This document shows positions 48,934 to 61,600 of a stretch of 64,000 nucleotides of DNA, one piece after another; the first letter of the stretch is position 1, and each line of letters begins with the position of its first letter. The notes below the pieces were generated by a model. That model was not told where the DNA came from. It saw nothing but the letters and a program-made list of their open reading frames with translations, and did no database searches. Source of the stretch: Mycocentrospora acerina (Eukaryota; Ascomycota; Dothideomycetes; Pleosporales). The position numbers and the translations under genes are program-made. The stretch is taken from the NCBI GenBank assembly GCA_022701365.1, contig JAKUHH010000027.1, positions 1 to 64,000 of the forward strand, read 5' to 3'.

Positions 48934-50431
48934 ATGATCTTCACGGCTTACCCTGAGGAACAGAGGGATTTACGATGGGTCACTGTCACGCTTACCGTAT
49001 TAGCAACGATACTGCTGATGATCAGAATGATCACCACGATGAAGCTCAGAGGGTGGCTTGGTATTGAGGATGCTTTTGTGATGGCGGCCAATGTAAGAAG
49101 TATAGCATCATCGAGTTGGTTTCGCTGATCAAAACAGTTCTTCCTTATTCTTCTCGCAGCATTTATATACAAATCAACGACTTATGGGTTCGGGATGCGG
49201 CTCGAAGACATCAAAAAAACCGGAGGCAACGTTACAAAAGCGATGAAGGTCAGTCAAAACTCCAGATCAATTCTTCTCCAAATTATTTGGCCCAGCTTCA
49301 GCCTTCCGACCAACAAAATAATCAAGTTTTGCCGTTTTCATAACTTCGACACTGGATGTAGGTTTCAGCGGTCTCCGTAACAGTATCTTCTCGGTCTAGT
49401 ATTGAAAGCGGCTTGCAACCAAACCATCTAACACACCAACTACAGTACTTTTGGTTGACCCAATCCTTCTATACGCTCACAAATGGCTTCAATAAGATGG
49501 CTTTCCTGGCCTTGTATTACCGTATTTTCCCCATGAAAGGGTTTCGACAAGCGTGCATGGTCATGATGGCAATATCAGTTGGCTGGACTGTTTCGTATCT
49601 CTTTGTCTGTATCTTTCAGTGTACGCCAATAGCCCGAGTATACAACCGGGCCATTCCTGGAACATGCATCAATTTTGCTTGGCACCGGTGAGTTCTTTTC
49701 CATTAAACCATAAGGGCTTTGATTAAAGATTGTGGAGTATTGGAATCTCTGTCAACAATGTAACACCTAGCGCTGACTTTTAGGATAGTTGGTCTAACGC
49801 GACTTTGAACCTATTGACAGATGTCACTATCTTCATCCTACCCATGCCTGTAATTTACCGCCTGAACATGTCAAGCAGCTCGCGCATTGGCCTCTTCCTA
49901 ATTTTTTCTGTGGGGTTTTTTATCTGTTTGACTACAGCACTTCGCATGGCCACGCTCCCCTTGACTCTCAAAACCGGAGAACCAACTTGGACATCCGCAC
50001 CGACCAACTTGTGGAGTTTCATCGAAGCCGCGACAGGTGTTATCTGCGCTTGTTTAATCAGTTTGCGCAAGAGTATTGGAGCCCTTTGGCCTGAGAAATG
50101 GTGCAGTCTCAAGGTAGCATCGTCAAGACAATATCAGAAGTATGGGAGTGAAGGGCTTCATGCCCCTGAGATATCTCGTACGCTAAACGGGGCTGAAGGT
50201 GGAAATACAGTTTCCTATCCTCTTCGTAAATTGAAAAGTGGAGGAAGGGGGAGGTTGAGTACGCATGCGTCAATAAGTCCGTCCGAGAGCCAGGTACAAA
50301 TTATTGAAGATCCAAAGGAGCAGGCACATGTCACGACGAACAGGATCAGAAGCGAGAGCACGACAGAAAGAGATGATATAATCTTACAAGGTATTACAAA
50401 GACTACGGATATTAAGATAGTAAGATATTGA
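48934..50431 (+). CDS. SAT4/Pth11-like seven-helix integral membrane protein
   Basis: A second member of the fungal rhodopsin-like SAT4 family, 384 residues. Exons 48934-49092, 49138-49248, 49446-49687 and 49789-50431. It shows VTLTVLATILLMIRMITTMK (TM1), GIEDAFVMAAN (TM2 start, with the acidic pair ED), FYTLTNGFNKMAFLALYYRIFP (TM4) and FQCTPIARVYN with CINF, two conserved Cys positions. NLLTDVTIFILPMPVIYRLN is the family's TM5-6 core. The last 150 residues are polar. The intron of 197 bases before exon 3 is long for this genome; an extra exon there is not ruled out. The function is unknown. Confidence 0.87.
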
Positions 50432-52493
50432 AGCAAAATTACCAAAAGTCGAATTCAATTGACAAAATAAAGACCTTCAAGGTTTAGCATGAGATTTATC
50501 AACAACCAAACTTTCTTCGCCCATGGTTTCGCGACCACCTCACGACTAACAGATAACACCACGAACTGAAAAGAATGAAAAATTCCATACTGCTCTTGCG
50601 TGAGAATCTGAACTAACGTTTGACAAGTCCCAGTTGCTCACTTGATATCAGGTGAACAATTACTACCATGTATAAAGAAATAACGCCTTCTTTTATATAT
50701 GAAACTAATGAAGTGATATAATATAGAAAATAGGGTTTATCTACTTATGGCTCGCTGGTGTAATGCCAGGGCCAATATAATTCTCATCCGTTAGTCAAGT
50801 ATCGAAACTAGATTTTTCACTTTTTCACATTTTCACAAGACGCTTCATTGCTACCAGAAAGAGTCCCACTAGTGTGGTCCTCTTCTTGTGCTATCATCTA
50901 AACAAGCCTGCACAAGTGAGCATTTATGTCTCGACAGTCTTTTCATTTGATAAAACATCTTGCAGCCTCCTAAAGTAGAAAAAAATGGACAAGAAAAAAG
51001 AAATACAGTTGTCGATCAAGGATCCAATCGAATATGGGTCGACAATGTAAGCAGAACAAGGGACATCCTAGCTCATCAATACTACGATCTTACTGTTTCC
51101 TGTGCTGTTGGGTATAAAACATCAAACAATCTAAGCTAACTTCTCGCTATCACTCAAATTACAATCACGATGCTATGCGGTAAATTAACCTTTGCATATT
51201 GAAGACACCAACACATTTCCATTCACTCAGGATCCATTATGAGCTGCAGAGGGCCAGCTCATGTCGTACGGTCGAGCCTTGTACAGGATTGAGGTTTTAT
51301 GAAGTATATGGCGAACTTAAACATTATGATGCAAGTTTAATTTCATTTTAAATCTCTATTCAGAGTTCCATCACGAATGGATAGTGCCAAAGGCGTCTAT
51401 GAGGATTTAAGAAATTTTGAATCACTCTTCAGTATCTTTACTTCTTTCTCATCGATTGCTTTATACCGGATTGACTGATTATCCCCGTAATATATGCATT
51501 CCTTCAGTCTATCTCTTTGCAACTGCGTTTCCCTGATTATCTCATTCAATACTAAATATGTGTAAGCTAGGCCCACTTAGCCGTCCGCAATAACAATCTC
51601 TGGCTTAAAGTGAATGTCTGTGAAACGCCGAGCTTGTACAATCCAACAGAAAATACTGCTTTTTAAAGTTGCTATTTGCATTTGCGGTTTTTAATTTTGA
51701 TTGACAAACTCTCGTTTTTTGTTTTTTACATTTAGCCTTTGTGCGTCAGTAGTCAACCTTGAAAGATTTCCAATTGTTATCTAGTGAGAAAAGCTTCCAT
51801 GGTTTTTACGGCAATGAATCGGACGAAATATTTGAGATAATAAAACCTGAAAAACATGATGCTGTGTTGAAGGAGACGAATCGGGTGCCTTTGATCACCA
51901 CATTCCTTTTTTCCTCGGGCCGAATGTATGAAAGCACAAAATGCTGCTCGCAGCCATACAAAGTGTAAAATTATATGAAAAATCATAGGCGCCAGAGGTG
52001 ATGCAAATCTTGTGATGTTTCTCGGCTAGGTTGCAGGTCAAGAAGAAGGGTGAGATTGCGCACTGACGTTTGTGTGATGTGATCAGAGATAGGCGAGAGG
52101 GCAACGGGACGCTCGAACGCGCCTGAGGACTCCTCACCAATGGCAAATTATTTTAGAGACTGTTGCGTGGTATGCTCCTACTAAGAGAACAGCCACTTAC
52201 TGTACCGATACAATGGCTAAAATACAATAAGCGTTGCCGTGCAAAGTTCAAGTGAAGTCATTGATGTCAAATGTACACCTTGTTCGATCCGATTGTAGAG
52301 CCCAGTCGTCGACGAAGAGTATGAGCTTGGGTAGATATGTGATCGTGTTACGCAACGAGACGCAGAAAGCTCTCTAGATTACTTCACATCCCATTAACAA
52401 AAAATTGTAAATCAAATTCATTTTCTCAAAGCTCATGAAATTCAAAAAGGTATCAATCAATCCACAAACAAACCGCACACTACTATTAGCACC
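50432..52493. other. Intergenic region, AT-rich
   Basis: 2 kb with no recognised gene. The frames at 51759-52146 are short and without family features. Confidence 0.5.
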
Positions 52494-52811
52494 TCAAGCT
52501 GCGAGTTGATCTGCCCACACAATCCAACTTCTTCCCCCTGAACCTGGCGCTGGGCATCCGATACAGACATAATATTCTCTGCCCGTGTTTGCGCCCTTCT
52601 GAGTTACTGCAAGCTGTGTTCTCTGTGCTGAGCTGCAGCTACGGCAAGCTGGCATACGTGGCCGATAGATTTGGGCCGGAGGGGCCACAAGGGTCGTCTA
52701 CAGGAAATTAGGGTGTGAATCTAATGAAATGACAGAAGAGGGGGGACGACGAACTGTATGATAAGTGGTGTTGATTATGGTTGTCTTGGGCTTGCGTGAG
52801 AAAAGACCCAT
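52494..52811 (-). CDS. Small GRF-type zinc-finger protein
   Basis: An 86-residue protein from exons 52811-52755 and 52697-52494, joined by GTTCGT-CTGTAG. The first exon gives MGLFSRKPKTTIINTTYHT. The second contains CRSCSSAQRTQLAVTQKG, then ANTGREYYVCIGCPAPG and SWIVWADQ, the pattern of a GRF zinc finger (C-x2-C, GxNxGRxYYxC, then C and a WxD end). In larger proteins GRF domains bind single-stranded DNA or serve as protein contacts, for example in topoisomerase and APE2 proteins. A free-standing GRF of this size has no assigned role. It is a short gene easily missed in annotation. Confidence 0.7.
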
Positions 52812-54402
52812 TGTGCGCTGATTATGACAATGGTTTAGTAGCTGACTGATGATATGTTAAGACTTTGGAGAGCCGAGGATAAGTTTAGTAGCCGATACTT
52901 TCTGAAAAGTAGGGGATATGGCAACACTTGTACCCAGTGTGCACTGCCGGCAGGGTTGTTCGTGAGCGTACCGCCCAACTGCACGCGGATAAGCCACGGA
53001 ACGGCAGGGGTAGGCGAAAACCAATGAGCTTTGCTCATATCCCCGAATAGTAACATCCAAAGCGCTTTGCAGGATGATGAGCATTTCTATCGTTCGATCG
53101 GGCTTAGATGTTGCAGACATGCAGTAGTGCCTAGTGGTACGCAGCCTCGTGGGCATAACAGAGAGCTTGTATTTCGCGAGCGACGACAAAACTCTGAGAA
53201 TTCGAAGGACTTGATCAGTGGGAGTATTAGGACATGATCAGGCATGCCAACTGTTTTTATACAATAACGTCGAACTCAATGCGGATAATTTCTCATTAGT
53301 TGTACAGTTGCGCGTCGGGCCGAGCCTTCAGGTATGAGTGAGTACTACTGGCTGATTGGCGCCACCACACCAACAGAAAAATTGGAAACACTTCTTGCAT
53401 GAGCCAAGAAAATAATACTGGTTAATATCCGGGCCAAGTGGAAGGTCGTAAATTGATATCTGCGTTTGAGGCGTTGAGCTGACCTGTGGGACTTGACGGA
53501 AATAAACATTTTGGGGCCGTGGAAATCCGCTTGCTCACATCTATTCCAGAGTGAGGACTTGTTTGCCGTTCAACTGCTCTTGCAGTTGACTAAGTAGAGT
53601 AACCCTCTCTGAATAATCGTTTGCGAGTGCAAGGGATTCAAATGCAGTTGCAGCGGTACGTGAGCGAAGTGAAATAAAGGATCGATCAAATTCGCATCGC
53701 TGCAGGTGCAAATTTCGTACGATTGATAATGGACGAACAGGAGCTACTTTTTGCAGTTCATGTGGCGGGACGTTGATAGAAATTGATGAACTTCAAAAAA
53801 CGAGACTGGTCTATTGGTGTGCCGAGAATGTCTCACCCAAAAGAAAGAGTCTCATAGTGTTGCAAGCCACATTAGGGATCAGCCTGCGGTTGCTGGGACA
53901 CAACGGGAAGTAAAGACCTAGGCGCTCGATTCCGTTGCAGAAGTCGCCAACAGCTACCAAATGGTTCATGTGTATGGGAAAGTGAATCTAGGGGACGACA
54001 TTGTTGTCGCATAATTATTGCACTGCGAGAGCATGCACTATCAAATTGTCAGAGGTGAGACTATATCCACTTTACATTTTATCGCTGTAGTTCGCAATAC
54101 GCAGCCATGCGCAGTCTCGGAATACTGCGGGTGACGCGACGCGGCAAATTCGCGACTACAACCTAGCTGAGCTCAGATTTAACTGCGAGTACCTAGACTT
54201 CGGCCAGCCAGTTCTCTTGTCCAGAGAGTATGAACGAATGATGCGTAGGTATCTGATCAATTCTAGCCACACGCAGTGGCTGATTGTTGAGAAGCGGGGT
54301 TTCATCAGCCCTTCGGAGCGATGAGCACCATGGGAACATTCACGCTTGGTACGCACATTGATCGTTTGTTGTGGTTTTCACTGCAGAAAAATCAAGGCAA
54401 AT
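52812..54402. other. Intergenic region
   Basis: 1.6 kb between divergent genes with no recognised coding sequence. Confidence 0.5.
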
Positions 54403-55218
54403 ATGGCAAGCACTAATTCTCACAACATCGCATTGCTGATTGATGGCGACAATGCATCGCCCAAAATCATTGCCGGCCTCATGACCGAGATAGCCAGCTA
54501 TGGCACAGCCAGCGTGCGACGCATCTATGGCGACTGGACGAGCCCTTCCTTGAAAAGCTGGAAGACATGTCTGCTGAATTACTCAATCATTCCGATCCAG
54601 CAATTCGCTTACACTACGGGAAAGAACGCGACCGATGGCGCTATGATCATTGATGCCATGGACTTGCTGTACACTGGTCGCTTCTCCAGTTTCTGTCTTG
54701 TCTCCAGTGATAGCGATTTCACGCGCCTCGCCGCCCGTATCCGTGAACAGGGCGTCACTGTGTACGGCTTCGGAGAGCGAAAGACGACTACAGCATTCAT
54801 TGCTGCCTGCGACAAGTTTGTATACTTTGATGTTTTGAAGATTCCTGAAGAGCCGTCTGTCGCACGTCAAACTCCTCAAACATTACCTCTAAAAGTGACT
54901 GATATGTCACCACTGGAATCTACTGTCCGCTCTCACGGAGTTGTGCACAAAGAATCATCAAAACGACCGCTTGACCAAGCGGCGCTTGAAGGGCTGGCAA
55001 GGGCAGTCGAGAATAGTATTACCGATGCGGACAATTATGCCAATCTCGCTGATGTTGGCCACTACCTGCGCAAGATCTCACCCGACTTGAATGCGCGCAA
55101 TTATGGCTACGATCGCCTTCGGGAGTTTGTAGAGGCGTCCGGAATTATAGATCTGAAGTGGAAGAACATGGGAGACAATCCTCCAGTTGCCCTAGTCTGT
55201 CTCAAAAAGAAGACATAA
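54403..55218 (+). CDS. NYN-domain (LabA-like PIN) protein with C-terminal LOTUS/OST-HTH domain
   Basis: An intronless 271-residue protein predicted to be a PIN-like metal-dependent RNase joined to an RNA-binding winged helix. The NYN domain (residues about 5-150) has the acidic residues of the active site: ALLIDGDNASPKII, TDGAMIIDAMDLLYTG and VSSDSDFTRLAARIREQG, followed by TVYGFGERKTT. The C-terminal third, NYANLADVGHYLRKISPD with NYGYDRLREFVEASGI, is a LOTUS/OST-HTH fold. This domain order and the near-identical motif set are typical of bacterial proteins, as I recall them. The ATG at 54403 is chosen because it starts the conserved region; the frame is open upstream to 54346 but lacks ATG. 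Transfer from bacteria is suspected. Confidence 0.88.
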   Translation: MASTNSHNIALLIDGDNASPKIIAGLMTEIASYGTASVRRIYGDWTSPSLKSWKTCLLNYSIIPIQQFAYTTGKNATDGAMIIDAMDLLYTGRFSSFCLVSSDSDFTRLAARIREQGVTVYGFGERKTTTAFIAACDKFVYFDVLKIPEEPSVARQTPQTLPLKVTDMSPLESTVRSHGVVHKESSKRPLDQAALEGLARAVENSITDADNYANLADVGHYLRKISPDLNARNYGYDRLREFVEASGIIDLKWKNMGDNPPVALVCLKKKT

Positions 55219-56448
55219 TAAAGCTCTATTTTCTGCGGACTTTTTTTCGGTTGAGCCAAAAAATTGTTTCCCAGTCAAAGCAACCGATAGAAATGATAGC
55301 ACTTGTGTTCAAGACAATGTCAGGAAAAAAGAGCATGAGGAGAGGGAGAAAATGGGGCGAGCATGCACGCGCATAGGTAGCTCAGTGATACTTTTATTAT
55401 CAAATACATCTATGAGTTACTAGAAATAAAATCGGATATGTCACGAAAGTTTAGGAGATGAGCTTTCACAAATCGCAGTGACCGCTAACTTGTCACTTGG
55501 GTTCGTTTACCTTCTCAACGCCTCGCGATGAAAACTTACCTATCCAGTCTATATAGCGCTGCGCGCATTTCCTACTAGTAGGATTAATGTAGCTTTCGCT
55601 GCTAGATTAGATGGACCCGACTAGTAGTTAAAAATATTGATACGGTTGTCACGAAAAGGTGTGGAAGTTGAAGAAGGGAAAATTCTAATAGTAGAGACAT
55701 CACCTGAAGGTTTTACAGATTCTTAGAGACTGCTACTGTATCTTTTGGGGTTAAGGGTGGCCACGGACTAGGTAATGTGACAGGATTTACGACTGTATTT
55801 CACGTCGCGATGAGCTGGCAAATACCAATCACTTCAATAACTATACTTCCTATCCTCCACCACGAGGAATGCGAGGCCAGACTTCTCATCAGTCACGAAT
55901 CAAACAACTTGAACGGGAAAGCGTATCATCTCACACTCTCACCGATGCCAAAGCGACCAACCAAATCTTATCGCATGATGCAATTGCCTGCGTGGCTATG
56001 TGACGAAGTTTTTCGGTTACCGCCACAATGTTCTACTGACTCGTATCGTTCTGGCTCTTGTGTATGCCCACACCCCCATTGTTCAGCGCATTCAACAGCA
56101 GACATGTAGGCAGAAACTTTGCGATTAGCAAATTCAGATTTAACCCTTATGGTTACCTGCAGGACAAGATGTCAATCAGGTCAAGATACAAGTGTACTGC
56201 AGCAGCGACTCGTTACATAGTCGTCGTATATGAGATTTCAATTTACACAATCCTCTGACTCCAGTTTATCGCGAATCGGTTACATCGGCTTTTCGTTTTC
56301 AATGCCATGTGGATCAATAATCAGCGCTTATCTACACGTTCTGGATTCGTATGTTGTGTAACACCAAAACTTGATATTCTGAAGAGGGGCTTTAGCAATA
56401 TATTCCAGCTTGATTCCAAATCTATCAAGTTTACGAGCAGTCCAAACC
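55219..56448. other. Intergenic region
   Basis: 1.2 kb. A 110-codon frame at 55777-56109 is not like any known family and has no ATG context that persuades me. It contains the promoter of the C2H2 gene. Confidence 0.45.
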
Positions 56449-57099
56449 ATGAATCACCAATGCGCAGTCTGCAAAAAACGATTCGACAAAGTGCGGAAGC
56501 TAAGGTCTCATATTGGAGACAAAGATCAGTTCTCAAATCAACCACATAAATGTAGCGATTGTGGTATACCGTTTTGCAGTCACACAGCTCTCAAGCAACA
56601 CCAGACATCATCTTCTCATGAGACCATGTTCCGTTGCCAAGTGTGTGATCGGCCTTTCAGGCGTAAACACGACTTGCAGCAGCATCTAAAATCCTCAGGA
56701 CATGACCAACGTAAATCCGTACAAATTGTAGTAAGCTCTGAACCCAGTCAAGTAAGGAAAATCTACATGAAAAACTAAGCTCAAGAAACTCTGGCCATTA
56801 GTTGACTTACCATCTAGGGACTTTCATCAGATACAAGCAACGACTCTCAATCCCTACACAAAGCTGAAGGCCCTTATCCAAAGTATATTCCTATGACTTT
56901 CGTAAAAATTGATGAACCGAAAAAAACGCCAGGATCGAAGGCGCCAGATATTCCCTGGATGCAGAAGAGAACAAAAAATAATTTGAGCACTGAGTGGTCA
57001 GCCGAGATGTTACCCGAGCAAGACTGGATGTTGTGTGACAAAGAGTGCGGGTGGTGTGGACATTGTGCTGAGTCATTTGATTTTGAGCAGTTCGTCTAA
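56449..57099 (+). CDS. Small C2H2 zinc-finger protein with cysteine-rich C-terminal tail
   Basis: A 194-residue protein from exons 56449-56751 and 56818-57099. Three finger-like units occur: CAVCKKRFDKVRKLRSH (its last His is missing or displaced), CSDCGIPFCSHTALKQH with a following H, and CQVCDRPFRRKHDLQQH with a following H. Similar small fungal proteins carry three such fingers. After the splice a polar linker leads to WMLCDKECGWCGHCAE, in which four cysteines (C-x3-C-x2-C-x2-C) could bind a metal. The donor may be GTAAGG at 56752 (used here) or GTAAGC at 56731, both in phase; the latter drops seven residues. DNA binding is likely but the target is unknown. Confidence 0.72.
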
Positions 57100-58638
57100 C
57101 AATACTTAGTATAACCAGTATCAGTCAGTTCTTGCGAGACTTGATAAATAAGTTCGCATAGCTCGTTTTTTTCTCTTTCCTCATGCTTAAGTCAATCAAG
57201 GGTTGTATTCTGATCAAGTTTTTAGTCGCTGGACCCAGCTAAGCTGTGAAATGACGTTGTTGGTCAAGCCGCAAATGTCCCTGTCACACACATCGGAAAC
57301 TATCGATTTAGAATGGTGCCTTCTGATTGGATATAAGAGTTTGTCAGGCCAATAGTACTCACAGTCAGAGGCTGTTTCACGCCAAAAATGTTGCGCGTAT
57401 TTTGCTTGCATGCAACTAGATCTAGCGTATAGGCATGCGTCAGTGCGGGCGAAATCGAATGGCAAGAAGCTCTATAAGCGTAGACTTGGATGACTGGAGG
57501 ATAAATACATAGAGAAACGTATTTCATGATCAGATAGCCCCTGAAGATATCTATTTGTGCCACTACGCCTTGTAGCGGATCCTTCAGCATTTCAAAACTG
57601 AGCTCATGTATTACACGTGCTTGAATCTTGAGACGTGCATGTAGTAGCAGGGGAGAGACGGGATAGTGTGGATTACGACGGCTCAGTTGAACCAGACAGG
57701 TTGAAGCTCGTCCCGCAAGTATTTGACGTTTATGATCTGTTTTACGCATGAGGTCTGCCGAATTCGCTTGACAAATCATAGGATTGTTGGATACGAAATC
57801 ATTTGTTACAAAAAATACAACCTCATCATTCCGAATGAGTGACAATTATATCATGAAAGTTCGGTCCTTTGAAACTAAGGTAGTCGGTACTAGATGAGGC
57901 CCTTCAGTTAGTAGACTTGTTAACTCACAAAACCAGAGATATTCAGCGGGAAACTGGGAGTGAATCAACACAACAGACTTAAATTGTAATTGGAGATACT
58001 TTTTCTTGTCGACGGATTTTTTCTAGCTGACTGAGTTCTCACGGCAATAACAAACATGGCCAATATTCGACGGCGCCTAGCTTGGAAATAAAGAGCTAGA
58101 ATATGTACGTACTAGCCTCAGTGCGTAATTTTCAGTCTGGGCGCGTCTAGCCACTCGGTTCGGAGATCTATAGCCTTGATACACCGAAATGTCTGCCAAG
58201 GTTTCCGGAACCCGCATGAACATGATGCACTCGATACATCCACCCTAAGGCCAAAATGTCCTCAGAACAAATTGGTTTCCTACTATTCGCAGGCATCTAC
58301 TCTAATGTCCTCCAATTAACATATCCGCAAAAAATCAGACCTCCGAAACCCCGGTTTAACACACAAGGAGATTCGGCTCTGGTGGAATCTCGTTCTACAT
58401 TGCGTCTGGTATTCTCTTTCCGGTAAAAGAAGTATCTCAATGTCCTAGCTTTGTTTTCAAGTGCGTGTGATCTAGTGTATAAGTTGGCCTTTCATAACCC
58501 TATTCAGATGTTGAAAATAACTGGTTTCTGATCAATCTCCCATCTAATTCTTGTGCTTCTCAGACCACTCTAACTAAATCTTAAAATTCAGATATCATCT
58601 TTCCTATTCGCCTCTACACTTTAATCCTTCACTCAATT
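57100..58638. other. Intergenic region with one orphan open frame
   Basis: 1.5 kb before the ABC transporter. A 181-codon minus-strand frame at 57300-57845 has no recognisable domain; it is the longest orphan frame in the window. The rest holds the transporter promoter. Confidence 0.45.
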
Positions 58639-61600
58639 ATGCAATCTCTAAATACCGCGCACAAAGAAAGCTCTCCATTCACCAACGGTGGTGGCACAGG
58701 AACTCACAATCCTTCTCAAGAAATTGAATTTATAACTTCAGGCTCGTCTAAAGATGGTGTTGGCCCGGAAGGCCTCGGCAACGACCAAGAAGCCCGCATG
58801 AATAATGATATTCTTCAGCTGGCCCGTCATTATTCCACTCAATCCCAAAATGGAAAAACACTTTTTCCTGTTTCCTTGGACGGTCCTCTCAATCCTCAAA
58901 GCCCCGAATTCAGTGCAAGAAAATGGGCCAAAGCTTTCTTTACCACCCGCAGCGAGATTGCTCATGGCGCATCGTTACGAACAGCTGGTATCGCCTTTCG
59001 AGACCTCAGCGTCTTTGGATATGGCACTCCCACAGATTATCAGAAGAGTGTTGCTAATATTCTACTCAGGGGCGCCACGGCCCTTAAGGAACTTCTTCTA
59101 CGTCGTAAAAAGCAGCAGCGTATAGATATTCTGCATAATCTTGAGGGAGTCGTACATAGCGGCGAAATGCTTGCTGTGCTAGGTCCTCCCGGCTCTGGAT
59201 GCTCAACACTGCTGCGTACTGTGGCTGGAGATACACATGGATTCTATATCAACGATGACGCTATCATTAACTACCAAGGAATTCGACCCGTGGAGATGCG
59301 TACTGCTTTTCGTGGCGAAGCTGTCTACACCGCTGAAGTGGATGCTCACTTCCCTCACCTAACCGTAGGCGATACTCTCTACTTCGCAGCAAGAGCCCGC
59401 TGCCCTAAGACTATTCCTGACGGGGTTTCTCGTCACGAGTATGCTGAACACCTTCGAGATGTGACAATGGCCATGTTTGGTATACTACACACGAAAAACA
59501 CTAGAGTCGGCGATGATTTCGTTCGAGGCGTGAGTGGTGGTGAGAGAAAACGTGTTACTATCTCCGAGGCAGCTCTAAGCTATTCTCCGTTGCAGTGTTG
59601 GGACAACAGTACGCGTGGACTTGATAGTGCAAATGCACTTGAGTTCTGTCGTACCTTAAGAACGCAGGCAGACATACTTGGCTCCACTGCCTGTGTCGCC
59701 ATCTACCAAGCATCTCAAGATGCTTATGATGTAAGTTCCAACTGACTGGTACCTGCTGTTGAGATGAATGTAAACATTGACGTATTCTAGCTCTTTGACA
59801 AAGTCATCGTCCTGTACGAAGGTCGGCAGATTTTCTTCGGCAAGGCTAGTGAAGCAAAATCATACTTCGAGGGCCTAGGATTCGTTTGCCCCGATAGACA
59901 GACAACTGCCGATTTTTTAACCTCCATGACCAGTCATGAAGAGCGTGTGGTTCACCAAGATTACTACGGCAAGACACCGCGCAGCCCAGACGAATTTGCG
60001 CAGGCATGGAAGGAAAGCCGACACAGAGCAATCCTAAATGACGAGATTGACCAATACATTCAAAACCATCCATTCGATGGCGAACACTACAACGATTTCC
60101 TAACTTCCCGGCGAGTTGATCAATCCAAGTCGCAACGCCCGCAATCGCCTTTCACGCTTTCATACGTAGAGCAGATGCGCCTGACGCTATGGCGTAATTG
60201 GGTCATGCTTCGAAACGACCCTAGTATGACGTTGACAATGCTTTTCACCAATATATGTCAGTCTCTCATCATCAGTAGTCTTTTCTACAACCTTGCAGGA
60301 GACACTTCGACTATCACGAAGCGTGGTACCTTGGTCTTTTTTATTGTTTTGTCCAGTGCCTTTTCCAGTATGTTGGAGATCATGACGCTCTATGCTAAGA
60401 GAAATGTCGTCGAGAAACACAACCGATATGCACTCTATCACCCGAGCGCCGAAGCTCTTTCAGCCATGATCGCGGATTTGCCATACAAGATCATAAACTC
60501 AATCGCTACAAGTCTGATTTTGTACTTCATGTGCAATCTTCGACGCGAAGTTGGGCCTTTTTTCTTTTTCCTGTTAGTCAACTTTATCATGACGTTGGCA
60601 ATGTCTATGATGTTCCGACTGATGGGATCTCTCACAAAATCCATTGCCCAAGCGCTCGCACCAGCATCAGTCATAATTCTCATCATTACCCTTTACACCG
60701 GCTTTGCCTTAAAGGTGCAGTATATGCAATCGTGGCTTGGATGGCTTCGGTGGATCAATCCAGTTTATTATGGATTCGAGGCGATAATGCTTAGTGAATT
60801 CGTCGGTCGAAAGTTTCGCTGCCTGAGCTTTGTGCCGGCGGGTCCTAGCTATGAGCTCGTTGAGGCTGATCAGCGAGCTTGCGCAATAGCTGGCTCAGTC
60901 CCCGGAGAGGAATTTGTTAACGGTGCTGCCTACCTTAAGAATTCTTTTGGGTACTTAAATTCCCATAAGTGGCGCGACATTGGTATCATGATTGTGTTCG
61001 TAATCTTTTTCATGGTTGGTCATTTGATAGCTGCAGAATACGTGGCTTCTGAGCGCTCCAAGGGCGAGGTTCTGGTCTTCAGCAGAAAATCTATGAGTAT
61101 GCGCCAGCACCAGCGACAAGGACAGAAGGACACCGAAAGTCAAGGGAGCAACCCACCAAAACACCAATTAGAAAGTTCGGAAAAGGTCTCAAACATGGAG
61201 GGAGCAACTTCCATCTTTCATTGGAAAAATATTTGTTACGACATTACAGTCAAGGATGGATCACGCAGAATTCTTGACCATGTTGATGGCTGGGTGAAGC
61301 CTGGAACGTTGACTGCTCTCATGGTAATTATCGCTAACGACAAATGATCTATTCAAATTGCTAACACATTGGCAGGGAGTTTCCGGGGCCGGAAAAACCA
61401 CACTTCTTGACGTACTCGCAAGCCGAGTTACTATGGGTGTCATCTCGGGCGACATGCTTGTCGATGGAAATGCGCGAGATGCTTCGTTCCAGCGCCAGAC
61501 TGGCTATGTTCAACAGCAAGACCTACATCTTCACACATCAACAGTCAGAGAAGCTCTGAACTTCAGTGCCTTGTTAAGGCAGCCGTCCAAATACACTCGG

